From Pseudarthrobacter enclensis (lineage in GTDB: Bacteria > Actinomycetota > Actinomycetes > Actinomycetales > Micrococcaceae), in the NCBI RefSeq assembly GCF_030811655.1, contig NZ_JAUSRE010000006.1:160118-224117 (forward strand): a stretch of DNA of 64,000 nucleotides, read 5' to 3'. Position numbers and translations under genes: made by a program. The notes under the pieces were generated by a model that worked only from the letters and a program-made list of their open reading frames with translations, was not told the origin of the DNA and did no database searches. The number at the start of each line of letters is the position of its first letter. The first letter of the stretch is position 1. Below are positions 11,401 through 20,878 of the stretch, piece by piece.

Positions 11401-11761
11401 CCAGCTGCTTCATGGCTTCAAGCTCGGCAGGCAGGCCGTGGGTGTCCCAGCCAAAGCGGCGTTCCACGCGCTTGCCGCGCTGAGTCTGGTAGCGGCCCAC
11501 CAGGTCCTTGGCGTAGCCCGTAAGGAGGTGGCCGTAGTGCGGCAGGCCGTTGGCGAAGGGCGGGCCGTCGTAGAACACGAATTCGTTGCTGCCCGGCTCG
11601 CCGCCGGGAACGTCGGCACTGCGCTGGTCGATGCTGGCCTGGAAGGTGCCGTCCTGGTCCCAGTACTTCAGGATGTGCTCTTCGATCTCCGGAAACTTCA
11701 CGGAGGCGGAAACGCCGCGCGTGCCACTGGCGGAGGCTGAGGCCTTGGGGTAAAAAGTCAT
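8453..11761 (-). CDS. ileS: Isoleucyl-tRNA synthetase
   Basis: About 1102 residues, the long actinobacterial/eukaryote-like IleS type. The HIGH-type motif is in [20 protein letters not shown] (residues about 55-75), the KMSKS loop in [14 protein letters not shown], and the editing domain and C-terminal anticodon-binding region lie between and after. I take the ATG at 11761 (GGGA 8 bases upstream); an in-frame ATG at 11770 is the alternative. A T-box leader lies upstream, so expression should rise when tRNA-Ile is uncharged. Confidence 0.95.
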   Translation of the reverse strand: MTFYPKASASASGTRGVSASVKFPEIEEHILKYWDQDGTFQASIDQRSADVPGGEPGSNEFVFYDGPPFANGLPHYGHLLTGYAKDLVGRYQTQRGKRVERRFGWDTHGLPAELEAMKQLGMTDKTQIEAMGIDKFNDACRASVMKYADEWRSYVTRQARWVDFDNDYKTLNVEYMESVLWAFKQLHDKGLTYNGYRVLPYCWKDETPLSNHELRMDDDVYKNRQDQTVTVTFPIRAGASELSKELAGVQALAWTTTPWTLPTNAALAVGPSITYVVLPAGPNGIKAASADAPVTGSFLLAADLLGSYAKDLGYDSFEDAEAAVMSTHTGAELEGLEYQRLWDDFADNEKYGMENAWRFVVADYVTTTDGTGIVHQAPAYGEDDQKVCEEAGIPVVLSVDEGAKFLPLFKHGALHDIVGLQVFDANKPITQVLRAQGRLVRQASYEHSYPHCWRCRNPLIYRAVSSWYVEVTKFKDRMSELNQEINWIPGNVKDGQFGKWLENARDWSISRNRFWGSPIPVWQSSDPEYPRTDVYGSLAEIEADFGRLPLNKDGEVDLHRPFIDELTRPNPDDPRTPEEGQSVMRRVEDVLDVWFDSGSMPYGQVHYPFENEAWFNTHNPADFIVEYIGQTRGWFYMLHILSTALFDRPAFRNVISHGIVLGSDGQKMSKSLRNYPDVSEVLDRDGSDAMRWFLMSSPILRGGNLIVTEQGIRDGVRQVILPLWNVYSFFTLYTNAANGGAGYDAKLRYEGYRDTLDQYLLANTGDLVRTMTGQLDTYDISGACDSLRSYLDMLTNWYVRRSRQRFFDEDQDAFDALFTALETVTRAAASLLPLVSEEIWRGLTGGRSVHLADWPDADLFPANPSLVEAMDRVQQICSTGSSLRKAANLRVRLPLQELTVVAPGAGALEGFAAVVADELNLRSVRLLDAATASPEEFGIQQKLVVNARAAGPRLGKNVQVAIKGSKSGDWSVDDAGVVTAGGLQLEPQEYTLETVVAESDGGSAAVAVLPGGGFVVLNTEVTPELEAEGLARDMVRAIQQARKDAGLNVSDRIRTTVTAAQNVVDALLANAELVKGETLTVDLAAEPADVSEPAVAVEKVEA

Positions 11762-11764
11762 TCT

Positions 11765-12040
11765 CGACATCCCGGGTTGAGCTTGGCGAACTGCGGGCTT
11801 GCGCCTTTCGTTCCGATCAGGATGCGAGGACGGCTGCCGTGCTGTCCCAAAACTGCACGCCCACCGCGGTACCACCTCACTTACCGGCGCTGCCGGTTCC
11901 CTTGGGGAACCGCCCTGCACCGGCCACTCATTTACTGCTGTAACGGGCTTACCCGTCCGGTTCTACTGGCGCCGCGCGCCCTTGTACGGGGCGCCCGTGC
12001 GTTCTTCCGGAAGCTCACCGGTGATTGCCGGGTCATAGCC
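11765..12040 (-). promoter_or_regulatory. T-box riboswitch of ileS (short Stem I, probably translational)
   Basis: The T-box core AGGTGGTACCGCGGTGG is on the minus strand at about 11861-11877; its UGG pairs with the tRNA acceptor end. About 150 bases upstream, a short hairpin with ATCACCGG holds a likely Ile specifier ATC at 12023-12025, followed by the usual purine. Stem I is much shorter than in Firmicutes, matching the ultrashort class known in actinobacterial ileS leaders. No terminator with a T-run precedes ileS, so control is probably by hiding the ribosome binding site. Confidence 0.9.
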
Positions 12041-12122
12041 ACACCAGAGTCTACTATCGCCGCAGCGCCAGTGCCATTCAGGGGACGGTTGCTGGGGGCT
12101 GACGCTTCCCGCGCTCAATGCC

Positions 12123-12128
12123 TAGACT
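12123..12128 (+). promoter_or_regulatory. -10 element TAGACT of a likely leaderless promoter
   Basis: TAGACT ends six bases before the ATG at 12135, so the transcript should start at or next to the start codon. No Shine-Dalgarno is present. Confidence 0.55.
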
Positions 12129-12134
12129 CAGCTC

Positions 12135-13142
12135 ATGACAGCTCCCGGGCGTTCGGCGGCAGCCAGGCGCCTGGCTGCCGTGGGCAGATGGCTGTTCTTC
12201 CCCGTTGTACTGCCGGTGGCAGTGGTCTCAGCCCTGCGCGGGCTGCCCGCCGACCTGCCCGTACTGGGGGTCCAGCTCGTGGCGTTCACACCCTGGCTCG
12301 CAGTGCCCGCCGCCGCGGCACTGCTGCTTTCCTTCCTGGGACGGCGCCGCTGGCAGCAGGTGCTGGCCGCCGCCCTGGCCGCGTGCCAGGCGTTCTGGCT
12401 CTTCCCACTGGACGTCCGGGAGCCCGCTGCCGAAGCTGCCGGCAAACAGATCACGCTTGTCGCCATGAGCATCAATGCGGAGTTGGGCGGCGCAGACGCC
12501 GAGGGCATCGTGCGACTGGTCCGCGACCGGCATGTGGACCTGCTGGCGGTCGAGGAGTACACGCCGGAACTGTCCCGACGGCTCGCGGCCGCCGGGCTTG
12601 ACGGCCTCCTACCCCACCGTGACGCCCATCCCAGGGCCGGCGCAGGCGGGACGGCCATCTACACGTCGTTCAGCATGAAGGAGACCGGAGTGCTCCCCGG
12701 TACGCAGTTCACCATGCCAGTGGTCCGCCTGGACCTCGGCGACGGAAGCGGCACCGGCCTTCGCGTTGTGGCCGTCCATACCCTGGCCCCCGTGGGGGAC
12801 GGCCTCGGCCAATGGCGGCGTGACCTGGCCACGGTGGCCAGGTCGGACAACGGTTCAGGCCCCCTGCTGCTGGCGGGTGACTTCAACGCGACGTACGACC
12901 ACCGGGAGTTCCGGGCGCTGCTGGCCGGAACCGGCGGCAACCGCGCCCTGGTGGACGTGGCCGCCTCGCTGGGCGACCGGCTGGTGCCCACGTGGCCCAT
13001 GCGCGATTACCGACTGCCGGGGATTGCGCTTGACCATCTGGTGGCCAGTCCCGACATCAAGGGCTCCGAATACACCGTCCAAAGGGTGGATGGGACGGAC
13101 CACGCCGCAGTTATAGCAACGCTCCATGTCCAGGTGCCCTAG
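12135..13142 (+). CDS. Membrane-anchored endonuclease/exonuclease/phosphatase (EEP) family protein
   Basis: 335 residues. Three hydrophobic segments (near 18-36, 45-67 and 76-92) are followed by an extracytoplasmic EEP domain (about 100-335). Family residues are visible: SINAELGGA at the start, EEYTPE (metal Glu), HTLAP, LLAGDFNATYDHREF (the GDFN motif) and the terminal GTDHAAVIATL (SDH-type His). Such domains cleave phosphodiesters or phosphomonoesters with Mg; the substrate cannot be read from sequence. The last four bases overlap the end of the convergent SDR gene. Confidence 0.85.
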   Translation: MTAPGRSAAARRLAAVGRWLFFPVVLPVAVVSALRGLPADLPVLGVQLVAFTPWLAVPAAAALLLSFLGRRRWQQVLAAALAACQAFWLFPLDVREPAAEAAGKQITLVAMSINAELGGADAEGIVRLVRDRHVDLLAVEEYTPELSRRLAAAGLDGLLPHRDAHPRAGAGGTAIYTSFSMKETGVLPGTQFTMPVVRLDLGDGSGTGLRVVAVHTLAPVGDGLGQWRRDLATVARSDNGSGPLLLAGDFNATYDHREFRALLAGTGGNRALVDVAASLGDRLVPTWPMRDYRLPGIALDHLVASPDIKGSEYTVQRVDGTDHAAVIATLHVQVP

Positions 13143-13897
13143 CTTTTCCTGATCAGCTTGTGGGTGCCGGCCTGCGCCACTGGCCGGATGACGATCTGGT
13201 CCAGGTTGACGTGGTGCGGGAGTGTGACGGCGTAACGGACCACGTCGGCCACATCCTCCGCAGTCAGTGGCTTCTCAACGCCCTGGTACACCTTGCCGGC
13301 CGCCTGTGCGTCCCCCAGGCGGTTGAGCGCGAACTCCTCCGTCTGCACCAGTCCCGGCGCCACCTCGATGACGCGGACGTTGTGATCGGCTTCCTCAAGC
13401 CGGAGGGCGTTGGTCAGGGCGTGCTGGCCGAACTTGGCTGCGTTGTAGCCTCCGCCGCCTTCGTACGCTTCCAGGCCCGCCGTTGAGGTCAGGTTCAGCA
13501 CGGTGCCCTCGCCGGTGGCGCGCAGCATGGGCAGGAAGGCGCGGGTGAGCTTCATGGTGCCCAGGACGTTGACGCGGTACATCCATTCCCAGTCCTCCGT
13601 GGTGGCGTCCCCCACTTTGTCAGCTCCCCGGGCGCCGCCGGCGATGTTGATCAGGGTATCGATGCCGCCAGCACCGGTGACCTGCGCGAGAAGCCGGGAC
13701 ACGTCGTCGTCCTCCGCAATGTCTGCAGGAATGGCGACGGCGCCCGTGTCCCTTTCCAGGGCCGCGAGCCGTTCGGCCCGTCGCGCCACGGCGAAGACCG
13801 TCCACCCGTCGGCGCGGAGCGCACGCACTGCAGCCTCGCCGATTCCGCTGCTCGCGCCGGTTACCAATGCTGCCTTTTTCTGCAATTCCTCAGTCAT
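13139..13897 (-). CDS. Short-chain dehydrogenase/reductase (SDR), NADP-type
   Basis: 252 residues, classical SDR. Seen are the cofactor motif TGASSGIG (residues about 15-22), the NIAGGA stretch (NAG equivalent), Ser in LNLTSTAG, and the active-site YNAAK. Arginines after the second strand (VARRAER) favour NADP. Similar to YdfG-like serine/3-hydroxy acid dehydrogenases, but the substrate is not known. TAGGGT plus six bases precede the ATG, so it may be leaderless. The C-terminus overlaps the EEP gene by four bases. Confidence 0.88.
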   Translation of the reverse strand: MTEELQKKAALVTGASSGIGEAAVRALRADGWTVFAVARRAERLAALERDTGAVAIPADIAEDDDVSRLLAQVTGAGGIDTLINIAGGARGADKVGDATTEDWEWMYRVNVLGTMKLTRAFLPMLRATGEGTVLNLTSTAGLEAYEGGGGYNAAKFGQHALTNALRLEEADHNVRVIEVAPGLVQTEEFALNRLGDAQAAGKVYQGVEKPLTAEDVADVVRYAVTLPHHVNLDQIVIRPVAQAGTHKLIRKS

Positions 13898-13903
13898 GGC
13901 ACC

Positions 13904-13909
13904 ACCCTA
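13904..13909 (-). promoter_or_regulatory. -10 element TAGGGT of a likely leaderless promoter (SDR gene)
   Basis: On the minus strand TAGGGT is followed by GGTGCC and then the ATG at 13897. No ribosome binding site is seen. Confidence 0.5.
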
Positions 13910-13915
13910 GCCGGA

Positions 13916-14287
13916 TCAGTCGGCGGCCAGTCCCACGAGGTAATCAAGAAGGACGCGTGCATTGTTGGCATCGGTATCGCGGGCGGCGTAGAGGAGGGTG
14001 ACCCGGGGATGGCCGGCCGACAGCTCCAGGAGCGTCTCTACGGCAGGATTGGTGCCCAGTTCCGCCCGGTAGCGGTCGCTGAAGTCGGCAAACCGCTCCG
14101 GGCGGTGGTTGAACTCCTTGCGCAGCTCCGTGGACGGTGCCACGTCCTTGAGCCAGAGGTCGACGGCGGCGCCCTCCTTGGGCATCCCCCGCGGCCAGAG
14201 CCGGTCCACCAGCACCCGGAAGCCGTCGTCGTCCGCCGGCGGGTCATAAATGCGCTTTATGCGAATGGTTCCGTGAATGCCGCTCAT
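13916..14287 (-). CDS. DUF488 family protein
   Basis: 123 residues from the ATG at 14287 (ATG at 14296 also possible; neither has a clear ribosome binding site). Typical DUF488 features are YDPPADDDGFRVLVDRLWPRG near the N-terminus, the WLKDVAPSTELRK segment, and VTLLYAARDTDANNA near the end. Usual family length is about 115-125. It is thought to be a small cytosolic protein; no proven function is known to me. It ends 18 bp from the SDR start on the same strand and may share a transcript. Confidence 0.85.
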   Translation of the reverse strand: MSGIHGTIRIKRIYDPPADDDGFRVLVDRLWPRGMPKEGAAVDLWLKDVAPSTELRKEFNHRPERFADFSDRYRAELGTNPAVETLLELSAGHPRVTLLYAARDTDANNARVLLDYLVGLAAD

Positions 14288-14368
14288 AAGGCGCATGCTA
14301 CCGGTGCACGCGTCCCGCCGGACCCCGCGGGTTGGGTGGGATGGAAGCGGGCATGAAAGAATTGCCCA

Positions 14369-16990
14369 ATGGCTGAAGACACGCAGGGTACAGACACGCC
14401 CACCACCGCCCGCATCAACGTTCCGGACAAGCCGGCCCTCGAGGGCCTCGAAGCCGCGCTCACCCAGCGCTGGCTGTCCGAAGGAACCTACAAGTTCAAC
14501 CCCGACACCACCCGGGAGCAGGTCTATTCGATCGACACTCCCCCGCCCACCGCGTCGGGATCCCTGCATGTGGGGCACATGTTCTCCTTCACCCAGACGG
14601 ACGTCCAGGCCCGCTACATGCGCATGACCGGCAGGAACGTCTTCTACCCCATGGGCTGGGACGACAACGGCCTGCCCACCGAGCGCCGGGTCCAGAATTA
14701 CTACGGTGTCCGCTGCGATCCCGCCATCCCGTACAACGCCGACTACCGGCCACCGGCGCAGCCGGCCAAGAACCAGCGCGATTTCGATGTGGTGTCGCGC
14801 CAGAACTTCATCGAACTGTGCGAGGAACTGGCCGTCGAGGACGAAAAGGTCTTCGAGAACCTGTTCCAGACCCTGGGCCTGTCCGTGGACTGGGACCTCA
14901 CCTACCGCACCATCGACGACACCTCCCGTGCCGTGTCCCAGCGCGCCTTCCTGGCCAACCTGGCTGCCGGGGATGCCTACATGGCCGAGGCACCCACGCT
15001 GTGGGATGTTACTTTCCGCACCGCAGTGGCCCAGGCAGAGCTCGAGGACCGGGAAGTTCCCGGCGCTTACTACCGCTATCCCTTCTTCACGGAAGACGGG
15101 GAGAAGGTCTTCATCGAGACCACCCGTCCGGAGTTGCTGGCGGCGTGCGCGGCGCTGGTGGCAAACCCCGACGACGAGCGGTACCAGCCGCTGTTCGGCA
15201 AGACCGTGAAGTCCCCGCTGTTCGACGTCGAGCTGGAGGTCAAGGCCCACCCGCTGGCAAAGGCGGACAAGGGTTCCGGCATCGCCATGGTCTGCACCTT
15301 CGGCGACCTCACCGACGTCACCTGGTGGCGCGAACTGCAGCTTCCCACGCGCGCCATCATGGGCCGCGACGGGCGCATTATTGCTGAGACCCCCGAGTGG
15401 ATCACCAGCGACGCCGGCAAGGCAGCCTACGCCGCAATCGCCGGCAAGACTGCCTTCTCCGCCAAGGAAGCCGTGGTGGAGCTGCTCAAGGAAGCGGACC
15501 TGCTGGACGGTGAACCGAAAAAGATCAGCCACCCGGTGAACTTCTTCGAAAAGGGCGACAAGCCCCTGGAAGTGGTCACCTCCCGCCAGTGGTACATCCG
15601 CAACGGCGGCCGCGACGAGGACCGCCGCGAACGCCTGATCGGCCGGGGCAAGGAAATCGACTTCCACCCGTCCTTCATGCGCTCCCGCTACGAGAACTGG
15701 ATCGCGGGCCTCAACGGCGACTGGCTGGTCTCACGCCAGCGCTTCTTTGGCGTGCCCATCCCCGTCTGGTACCCGCTCGATGCCCAGGGCAACCCGGACT
15801 ATGACAACCCCATCCTGCCCTCCGACGACCTGCTCCCAGTGGACCCGGCAGCCGACGCCGCACCGGGATTCGACGAGGCCCAGCGTGATCAGCCCAACGG
15901 CTTCACGGGAGACGCGGACGTGCTGGACACGTGGGCCACGTCGTCCCTGACCCCGCAGATCGTGGGCGGCTGGAGCAGGGATGAGGAGCTGTTCGGCAAA
16001 GTCTTCCCGTTCGACCTCCGCCCGCAGGGCCACGACATCATCCGGACCTGGCTGTTCTCCTCGGTGGTCCGTGCCGATGCGCTGCAGAAGTGCGCTCCCT
16101 GGAAGCACGCGGCCATCTCCGGCTGGATCCTGGACCCGGACCGCAAGAAGATGTCCAAGTCCAAGGGCAACGTGGTGGTCCCGACGGATGTGCTGAACGA
16201 ATACGGTTCGGACGCCGTCCGCTACTGGGCGGCTTCCGCCCGGCTGGGCGCGGACACCGCTTACGAGATCGCCCAGATGAAGATCGGGCGGCGACTGGCC
16301 ATCAAGCTGCTGAACGCCTCCAAGTTCGTGCTGAACCTGGGTGCCACCGAGAACTCTGTGCTCTCCGGTGACCTGTCGGTCCTGACGAACCCCTTGGACC
16401 GTGCGCTGCTGGCACAGTTGGCCGACGTCGTCGCGCAGTCCACCAGGGCGTTCGACAACTACGACTATGCCCGCGCCCTTCAGCTCACGGAGTCGTTCTT
16501 CTGGCAGTTCACGGACGACTATGTTGAGCTGATCAAGGACCGCGCATACGGTGCAGCGGGAGAAGCGGAGCAGGCGTCCGTGCTTGCTGCGCTGGCTACT
16601 GCCCTGGACACCCTGCTGCGGCTCTTCGCTCCGTTCCTGCCCTTCGCCACGGAGGAAGTATGGAGCTGGTGGCGCAACGGCTCCGTGCACCGGGCGGCGT
16701 GGCCCGCCGCGCTGGAGATTCCCGGTGGGGACACCACCATGCTGGCGACCGTTGGCGTGGCGCTCAGCGGTGTCCGCAAGGCCAAGTCGGAGGCGAAGGT
16801 CAAGCAGCGCACCGAGGTGTTGTCCGCGACCATCACGGCCCCGGAAGCGCTGACCGCGCAACTGCAGGCGGGACTGGCCGACCTCAAGGCCGCGTCCAAC
16901 GCCCGGGACATCACTTTGGTGGTGGGTGAAGGCGACCTCACGGTGAGCGACGTTGCCCTGGCGCCCAGTGACGAGCCCGCCAAGGCCTGA
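14369..16990 (+). CDS. valS: Valyl-tRNA synthetase
   Basis: 873 residues. The HIGH motif is in PPPTASGSLHVGHMFSFTQ (residues about 50-70) and KMSKS in DPDRKKMSKSKGNVVVP (about 588). Between them lies the editing domain, and the C-terminal anticodon-binding domain follows; there is only a short C-terminal coiled-coil arm. Sequences such as VQNYYGVRCDP mark the actinobacterial/archaeal-like ValS class rather than the E. coli class. It stands alone here, with a hairpin downstream. In M. tuberculosis valS lies next to folC, where ileS sits in this genome. Confidence 0.95.
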   Translation: MAEDTQGTDTPTTARINVPDKPALEGLEAALTQRWLSEGTYKFNPDTTREQVYSIDTPPPTASGSLHVGHMFSFTQTDVQARYMRMTGRNVFYPMGWDDNGLPTERRVQNYYGVRCDPAIPYNADYRPPAQPAKNQRDFDVVSRQNFIELCEELAVEDEKVFENLFQTLGLSVDWDLTYRTIDDTSRAVSQRAFLANLAAGDAYMAEAPTLWDVTFRTAVAQAELEDREVPGAYYRYPFFTEDGEKVFIETTRPELLAACAALVANPDDERYQPLFGKTVKSPLFDVELEVKAHPLAKADKGSGIAMVCTFGDLTDVTWWRELQLPTRAIMGRDGRIIAETPEWITSDAGKAAYAAIAGKTAFSAKEAVVELLKEADLLDGEPKKISHPVNFFEKGDKPLEVVTSRQWYIRNGGRDEDRRERLIGRGKEIDFHPSFMRSRYENWIAGLNGDWLVSRQRFFGVPIPVWYPLDAQGNPDYDNPILPSDDLLPVDPAADAAPGFDEAQRDQPNGFTGDADVLDTWATSSLTPQIVGGWSRDEELFGKVFPFDLRPQGHDIIRTWLFSSVVRADALQKCAPWKHAAISGWILDPDRKKMSKSKGNVVVPTDVLNEYGSDAVRYWAASARLGADTAYEIAQMKIGRRLAIKLLNASKFVLNLGATENSVLSGDLSVLTNPLDRALLAQLADVVAQSTRAFDNYDYARALQLTESFFWQFTDDYVELIKDRAYGAAGEAEQASVLAALATALDTLLRLFAPFLPFATEEVWSWWRNGSVHRAAWPAALEIPGGDTTMLATVGVALSGVRKAKSEAKVKQRTEVLSATITAPEALTAQLQAGLADLKAASNARDITLVVGEGDLTVSDVALAPSDEPAKA

Positions 16991-17032
16991 AAGGCGCCCA
17001 TAGCCGGCCCGGCCCTGTTTCCGGGCAAAGGG

Positions 17033-17068
17033 GAAGCCCCATCAGCGTTTTGCCGTTGGTGGGGCTTC
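17033..17068 (+). terminator. Stem-loop downstream of valS
   Basis: GAAGCCCCA pairs with TGGGGCTTC across an 18-base loop, 42 bp after the valS stop. The T-run is weak. Confidence 0.55.
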
Positions 17069-17273
17069 GACTGTTTCGGCCATCCGGTGACGTGCTCTGA
17101 TGGTCTGGCAGGATCCGCTGATCTTCAGGTCTTACTGCCCCGTCACTGACAGCTTGCATTCAACTTTGCCGATGGCTGCGTCAAAATACATATCACTGAA
17201 TCTTTGGTTCCTGCGTCCCGCTTCTTTCGAAGTGGGTAAGGTCAATTGTTCTCCTGCTCCATGCCATGCACAA

Positions 17274-17315
17274 GGGCCCCGGGATAACTACACGCTGGTA
17301 GTTATCCCGGGGCCC
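17274..17315. terminator. Perfect 18-bp hairpin, bidirectional terminator
   Basis: GGGCCCCGGGATAACTAC and its exact reverse complement flank the 6-nt loop ACGCTG, 33 bp beyond the stop of the leftward DsbA-family gene and facing valS. Confidence 0.8.
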
Positions 17316-17348
17316 CTGGAGCATCGCGACCCCGCCGGCGGTCCGGGC

Positions 17349-17963
17349 TCAGTCGAATTCCGGGCTCTCGGTGCGGCTGCGCTTCAACTCGAAGAAGTGC
17401 GGGAAGGCGGCGATGGTTGTGGTGGCATCCCAGATCCTGCCGGCTTCCTCTCCACGGGGAATCCTGGTGAGGACCGGACCAAAGAAGGCGGTTCCGTTGA
17501 ACGCGACCACAGGTGTGCCCACGTCCTGGCCCACGAGGGAGATGCCTTCGTCATGGCTGGCCCGGAGCTGCCGGTCATAGGCGTCGCTGGTGGCGGCGTC
17601 AGCCAGGGAAGCAGGGAGCCCGCACTCGGCCAGGGCCTTGGTGATCACCTGCGTGCGGTCCTTCTCACCCTGGTTGTGGATCAGCGTTCCCATGGCGTCG
17701 TACAGGGGCTTGATGAACTGCGGCCCGTGCTCCTCCCGGGCGGCGATGATGACGCGCACCATCCCCCAGGCGTTGTCCATGGATTCGCGGTAGCCGGGGT
17801 CCAGGTCGCGTCCCTCGTTCAGCACCGCGAGGCTCATGACGTGCCACTCCGTCTCGATGTCGCGGACGGCTTCCACCTCACCGATCCAGCGGGATGTGAC
17901 CCACGCGAACGGGCACAGGGGGTCGAACCAGAAATCGGCTTTGTTCTTGGCAGGTGCAGACAC
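17349..17963 (-). CDS. DsbA-family thioredoxin-fold protein, mycothiol-dependent nitroreductase (Rv2466c) type
   Basis: 204 residues. Very close by eye to M. tuberculosis Rv2466c: DFWFDPLCPFAWVTSRW at the N-terminus, HVMSLAVLNE, the long helical insertion, VGTPVV (cis-Pro loop) and FFGPVLTRIPRGEEAGR near the end. Rv2466c reduces its disulfide with mycothiol and activates nitro drugs. Here the active site reads Cys17-Pro-Phe-Ala20, so the second cysteine of the remembered CPWC is absent, leaving a monothiol site. It starts 14 bp after the clpX stop and is probably co-transcribed with clpX. The start is ATG with no alternative nearby. Confidence 0.87.
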   Translation of the reverse strand: MSAPAKNKADFWFDPLCPFAWVTSRWIGEVEAVRDIETEWHVMSLAVLNEGRDLDPGYRESMDNAWGMVRVIIAAREEHGPQFIKPLYDAMGTLIHNQGEKDRTQVITKALAECGLPASLADAATSDAYDRQLRASHDEGISLVGQDVGTPVVAFNGTAFFGPVLTRIPRGEEAGRIWDATTTIAAFPHFFELKRSRTESPEFD

Positions 17964-17977
17964 GAAGGTCCTCTCGG

Positions 17978-19258
17978 TCAGGCAGACTTACGGCGCTTGG
18001 CGACGTGCGGAATCATGGTGGGTTCGGCTCCGCGCAAGACCACGTCCTCGGTGATCACCACGCTGGCAACATCCTCGCGGCTTGGAAGATCGAACATGAC
18101 GGGAAGCAGGACTTCCTCCAGGATGGCGCGGAGCCCGCGGGCACCTGTGCCCCGTTCCAGGGCCTGCTCGGCAATGGCCTCAAGGGCGGTGTCGTCAAAC
18201 ACCAGCTCCACGCCGTCGATCTGGAACATCTTCTGGTACTGCTTCACCAGTGCGTTCTTGGGAGTGGAGAGAATCTGGATCAGGGCGTCCCGGTCAAGGT
18301 TGGACACGGTGGTGATGACGGGGAGCCGGCCGATGAATTCGGGGATGAGGCCGAACTTCAGCAGGTCCTCCGGCATGACCTCGCCGTAGGAGTCAACCTT
18401 CTTGCTGGCCTCGTTGAGCGGCGCGCCGAAGCCGATACCCTTGCGGCCGGAACGGGACCCAATGATCTCCTCCAGGCCCGCGAAGGCGCCTGCCACGATG
18501 AACAGGACGTTCGTGGTGTCGATCTGGATGAATTCCTGGTGCGGGTGCTTCCGTCCGCCCTGCGGCGGGACGGAGGCAACAGTGCCCTCCAGGATCTTCA
18601 GGAGTGCCTGCTGCACGCCCTCGCCGGACACGTCCCGGGTGATGGAGGGGTTTTCGCTCTTGCGGGAGATCTTGTCGATCTCGTCGATGTAGATGATGCC
18701 CTGTTCGGCCTTCTTGACGTCATAGTCCGCGGCCTGGATGAGCTTGAGGAGGATGTTCTCCACGTCCTCGCCCACGTAGCCGGCCTCGGTCAAAGCGGTG
18801 GCGTCCGCGACGGCGAAGGGGACGTTCAGGCGCCGGGCAAGGGTCTGGGCCAGGTAGGTCTTGCCGCATCCTGTGGGTCCGATGAGGAGGATGTTCGACT
18901 TGGCGATTTCGACGTCGTCGTGATGGCCGCCGTCCCCGAGGCTTCCGGACTTGGGTGCGTGGCCGGCCTGGATGCGCTTGTAGTGGTTGTAGACCGCGAC
19001 GGCGAGAGAGCGTTTCGCAGGCTCCTGGCCGATGACGTATTCCTGCAGGAAGTCGAAGATCTCACGCGGCTTGGGCAGTTCGAAGCTGCCGAGGTCGGCA
19101 ACCTCCGCCAGTTCCTCTTCGATGATTTCGTTGCACAACTCGATGCATTCATCGCAGATGTAGACACCGGGCCCGGCAATGAGCTTGCGCACCTGCTTCT
19201 GGCTCTTTCCGCAGAAAGAGCACTTCAGCAGATCCGTGCTCTCGCCAATCCGAGCCAT
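17978..19258 (-). CDS. clpX: ATP-dependent Clp protease ATP-binding subunit ClpX
   Basis: 426 residues. The N-terminal C4 zinc-binding domain ([11 protein letters not shown] ... ICDECIELC), Walker A GPTGCGKT (near 120), Walker B IIYIDEID, and pore and sensor regions are all present. It unfolds substrates and feeds them into ClpP1P2. The start has AAGGGG upstream. It is separated from the upstream clpP2 by a strong terminator, so it has its own promoter in the 170-bp gap. Confidence 0.96.
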   Translation of the reverse strand: MARIGESTDLLKCSFCGKSQKQVRKLIAGPGVYICDECIELCNEIIEEELAEVADLGSFELPKPREIFDFLQEYVIGQEPAKRSLAVAVYNHYKRIQAGHAPKSGSLGDGGHHDDVEIAKSNILLIGPTGCGKTYLAQTLARRLNVPFAVADATALTEAGYVGEDVENILLKLIQAADYDVKKAEQGIIYIDEIDKISRKSENPSITRDVSGEGVQQALLKILEGTVASVPPQGGRKHPHQEFIQIDTTNVLFIVAGAFAGLEEIIGSRSGRKGIGFGAPLNEASKKVDSYGEVMPEDLLKFGLIPEFIGRLPVITTVSNLDRDALIQILSTPKNALVKQYQKMFQIDGVELVFDDTALEAIAEQALERGTGARGLRAILEEVLLPVMFDLPSREDVASVVITEDVVLRGAEPTMIPHVAKRRKSA

Positions 19259-19387
19259 ATGTGAACCCCTTAGTATCCTGCTGCCAGGCAGCCCTGCACC
19301 ATTGCTGAAATCTACCCGGCCAGCGCAGACCGGTTTATGACAACATCCACTCTAGGTCACATTCGCTCCCCAAGGTGGAAAGAAAAG

Positions 19388-19420
19388 GCCGGTGCGGCCA
19401 AATGAATTGGCCGCACCGGC
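19388..19420 (-). terminator. Intrinsic terminator after clpP2
   Basis: 14-bp perfect stem (TTGGCCGCACCGGC and complement) with a 5-nt loop; on the minus strand it is followed by CTTTTCTTTCC. It ends the clpP1-clpP2 transcript before clpX. Confidence 0.85.
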
Positions 19421-19431
19421 TCTACGCACTG

Positions 19432-20091
19432 CTACCTCGTGATTGCCTGGGGCTTGATCTTGCGTGAATCCAGTACCTGGTCGATGAGGCCATATGCCTG
19501 GGCCTCGTCGGCGGTGAGGATCTTGTCACGCTCGATGTCGTTGTTGACCTGCTCGGACGTGCGTCCGGAGTGCTGGGCCAACGTGTCCTCAAGCCAGGAC
19601 CGCATGCGCATGACCTCTGCCGCCTGGATTTCCAGGTCTGAGGCCTGTCCACCCTGGCCGCCGGACAGCGCCGGCTGGTGGATCAGGACGCGGGCATTGG
19701 GCAGGGCCAGCCGCTTGCCGGGGGTGCCGGCGGCCAGCAGGACGGCGGCGGCACTGGCGGCCTGGCCCAGGCACACGGTCTGGATCTCCGGGCGGATGTA
19801 CTGCATGGTGTCGTAGATCGCCGTCATGGCCGTGAACGAGCCGCCGGGAGAATTGATGTAAAGGGTGATGTCGCGGTCCGGGTCCGTGGATTCCAGAACC
19901 AGCAGCTGGGCCATGATGTCATCGGCGGAAGCGTCATCAACCTGCACCCCGAGGAAGATGATGCGGTCCTCGAAGAGCTTGGTGTAGGGGTCCTGGCGCT
20001 TGAAGCCGTACGGGGTGCGTTCCTCGAACTGTGGCAGGACGTAGCGGCTGGACGGAAGATTGCCGGCTGACCACCCGAAGTTGTAGTTCAT
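19432..20091 (-). CDS. clpP2: ATP-dependent Clp protease proteolytic subunit ClpP2
   Basis: 219 residues from the ATG at 20091, which has AGGAG eight bases upstream. Catalytic residues of the serine protease are visible: nucleophile Ser in [14 protein letters not shown], His in [13 protein letters not shown] and Asp in the [14 protein letters not shown] region. The GQGGQASD segment is typical of the actinobacterial ClpP2 paralogue. ClpP2 forms a mixed tetradecamer with ClpP1. It lies 37 bp after clpP1, in one operon. Confidence 0.94.
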   Translation of the reverse strand: MNYNFGWSAGNLPSSRYVLPQFEERTPYGFKRQDPYTKLFEDRIIFLGVQVDDASADDIMAQLLVLESTDPDRDITLYINSPGGSFTAMTAIYDTMQYIRPEIQTVCLGQAASAAAVLLAAGTPGKRLALPNARVLIHQPALSGGQGGQASDLEIQAAEVMRMRSWLEDTLAQHSGRTSEQVNNDIERDKILTADEAQAYGLIDQVLDSRKIKPQAITR

Positions 20092-20128
20092 TGTGTTTGC
20101 TCCTGATCGAAGGGGTTCTTGATGCCGG

Positions 20129-20779
20129 TTAGTTCTGGGAGGCTGATTCGCCGGAGGAACCATTGGACGTTCCGCCGCCGCCTGACACGGAGCCGGCGTG
20201 AGCGGCGATCTTGTCGAAGAAGCCGTATTCGAGGGCCTCAGCGGCAGTGAACCACTTGTCGCGGTCGTTGTCCTTGAGGATGGTTTCCACGGTCTGGCCG
20301 GTCTGCTCCGCAGTCAGCTCAGCCATGACCTTCTTCATGTGCAGGATAAGTTCGGCCTGGATCTTGATGTCGGACGCGGTACCGCCGATACCGCCGGAGG
20401 GCTGGTGCATCAGCACGCGTGCATTGGGGGTGGCGTACCGCTTGCCCTTGGTGCCCGAGGAGAGCAGGAACTGGCCCATGGAAGCTGCCAGGCCGGTGGC
20501 GACGGTCACGACGTCGTTGGGGATGAACTGCATGGTGTCGTAGATGGCCATGCCTGCCGTGACGGAACCGCCCGGCGAGTTGATGTAGAGGTAGATGTCC
20601 TTCTCCGGGTTCTCGGCCGAGAGCAGGAGCAGCTGTGAGCAGATCGCGTTGGCGTTGTCGTCACGCACCTCCGAGCCCAGCCAGATGATCCGCTCCTTGA
20701 GAAGGCGGTTGTAAATGTAGTTGTCCTGGGCTGCAGGATCGACGGTCGCCATCCGGGGGGCCTCTGAGTGCTGTGACAT
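20129..20779 (-). CDS. clpP1: ATP-dependent Clp protease proteolytic subunit ClpP1
   Basis: 216 residues; AGAGG lies eight bases before the ATG. The catalytic Ser is in [14 protein letters not shown], His in [14 protein letters not shown] and Asp in [13 protein letters not shown]. The C-terminus is a Gly/Ser-rich tail of about 22 residues ([13 protein letters not shown]), longer than usual and probably disordered. First gene of clpP1-clpP2; a likely ClgR box lies 100 bp upstream. Confidence 0.94.
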   Translation of the reverse strand: MSQHSEAPRMATVDPAAQDNYIYNRLLKERIIWLGSEVRDDNANAICSQLLLLSAENPEKDIYLYINSPGGSVTAGMAIYDTMQFIPNDVVTVATGLAASMGQFLLSSGTKGKRYATPNARVLMHQPSGGIGGTASDIKIQAELILHMKKVMAELTAEQTGQTVETILKDNDRDKWFTAAEALEYGFFDKIAAHAGSVSGGGGTSNGSSGESASQN

Positions 20780-20878
20780 GTTTACTTACCTCTCACTGGT
20801 GACGGTGACATCACTGAAAATCACTACTTGGACACTAACCGGTTTCCCGGGCGTTTTGTTCGCGCACCGAGGGCTGTT

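Larger units (their letters stand above)
16991..17348. other. 358-bp convergent intergenic region with two hairpins
   Basis: The region between the valS and Rv2466c-like stops holds two stem-loops (17033-17068 and 17274-17315) separated by a more AT-rich stretch around 17120-17250. No plausible coding frame is seen in that stretch; it could hold a small RNA, but I find no clear promoter. Confidence 0.5.

Noticed and set aside
14297..15667. Upstream extension of the DUF488 reading frame
   Set aside because: The extra 460 residues are antisense to valS. DUF488 itself begins near 14287.
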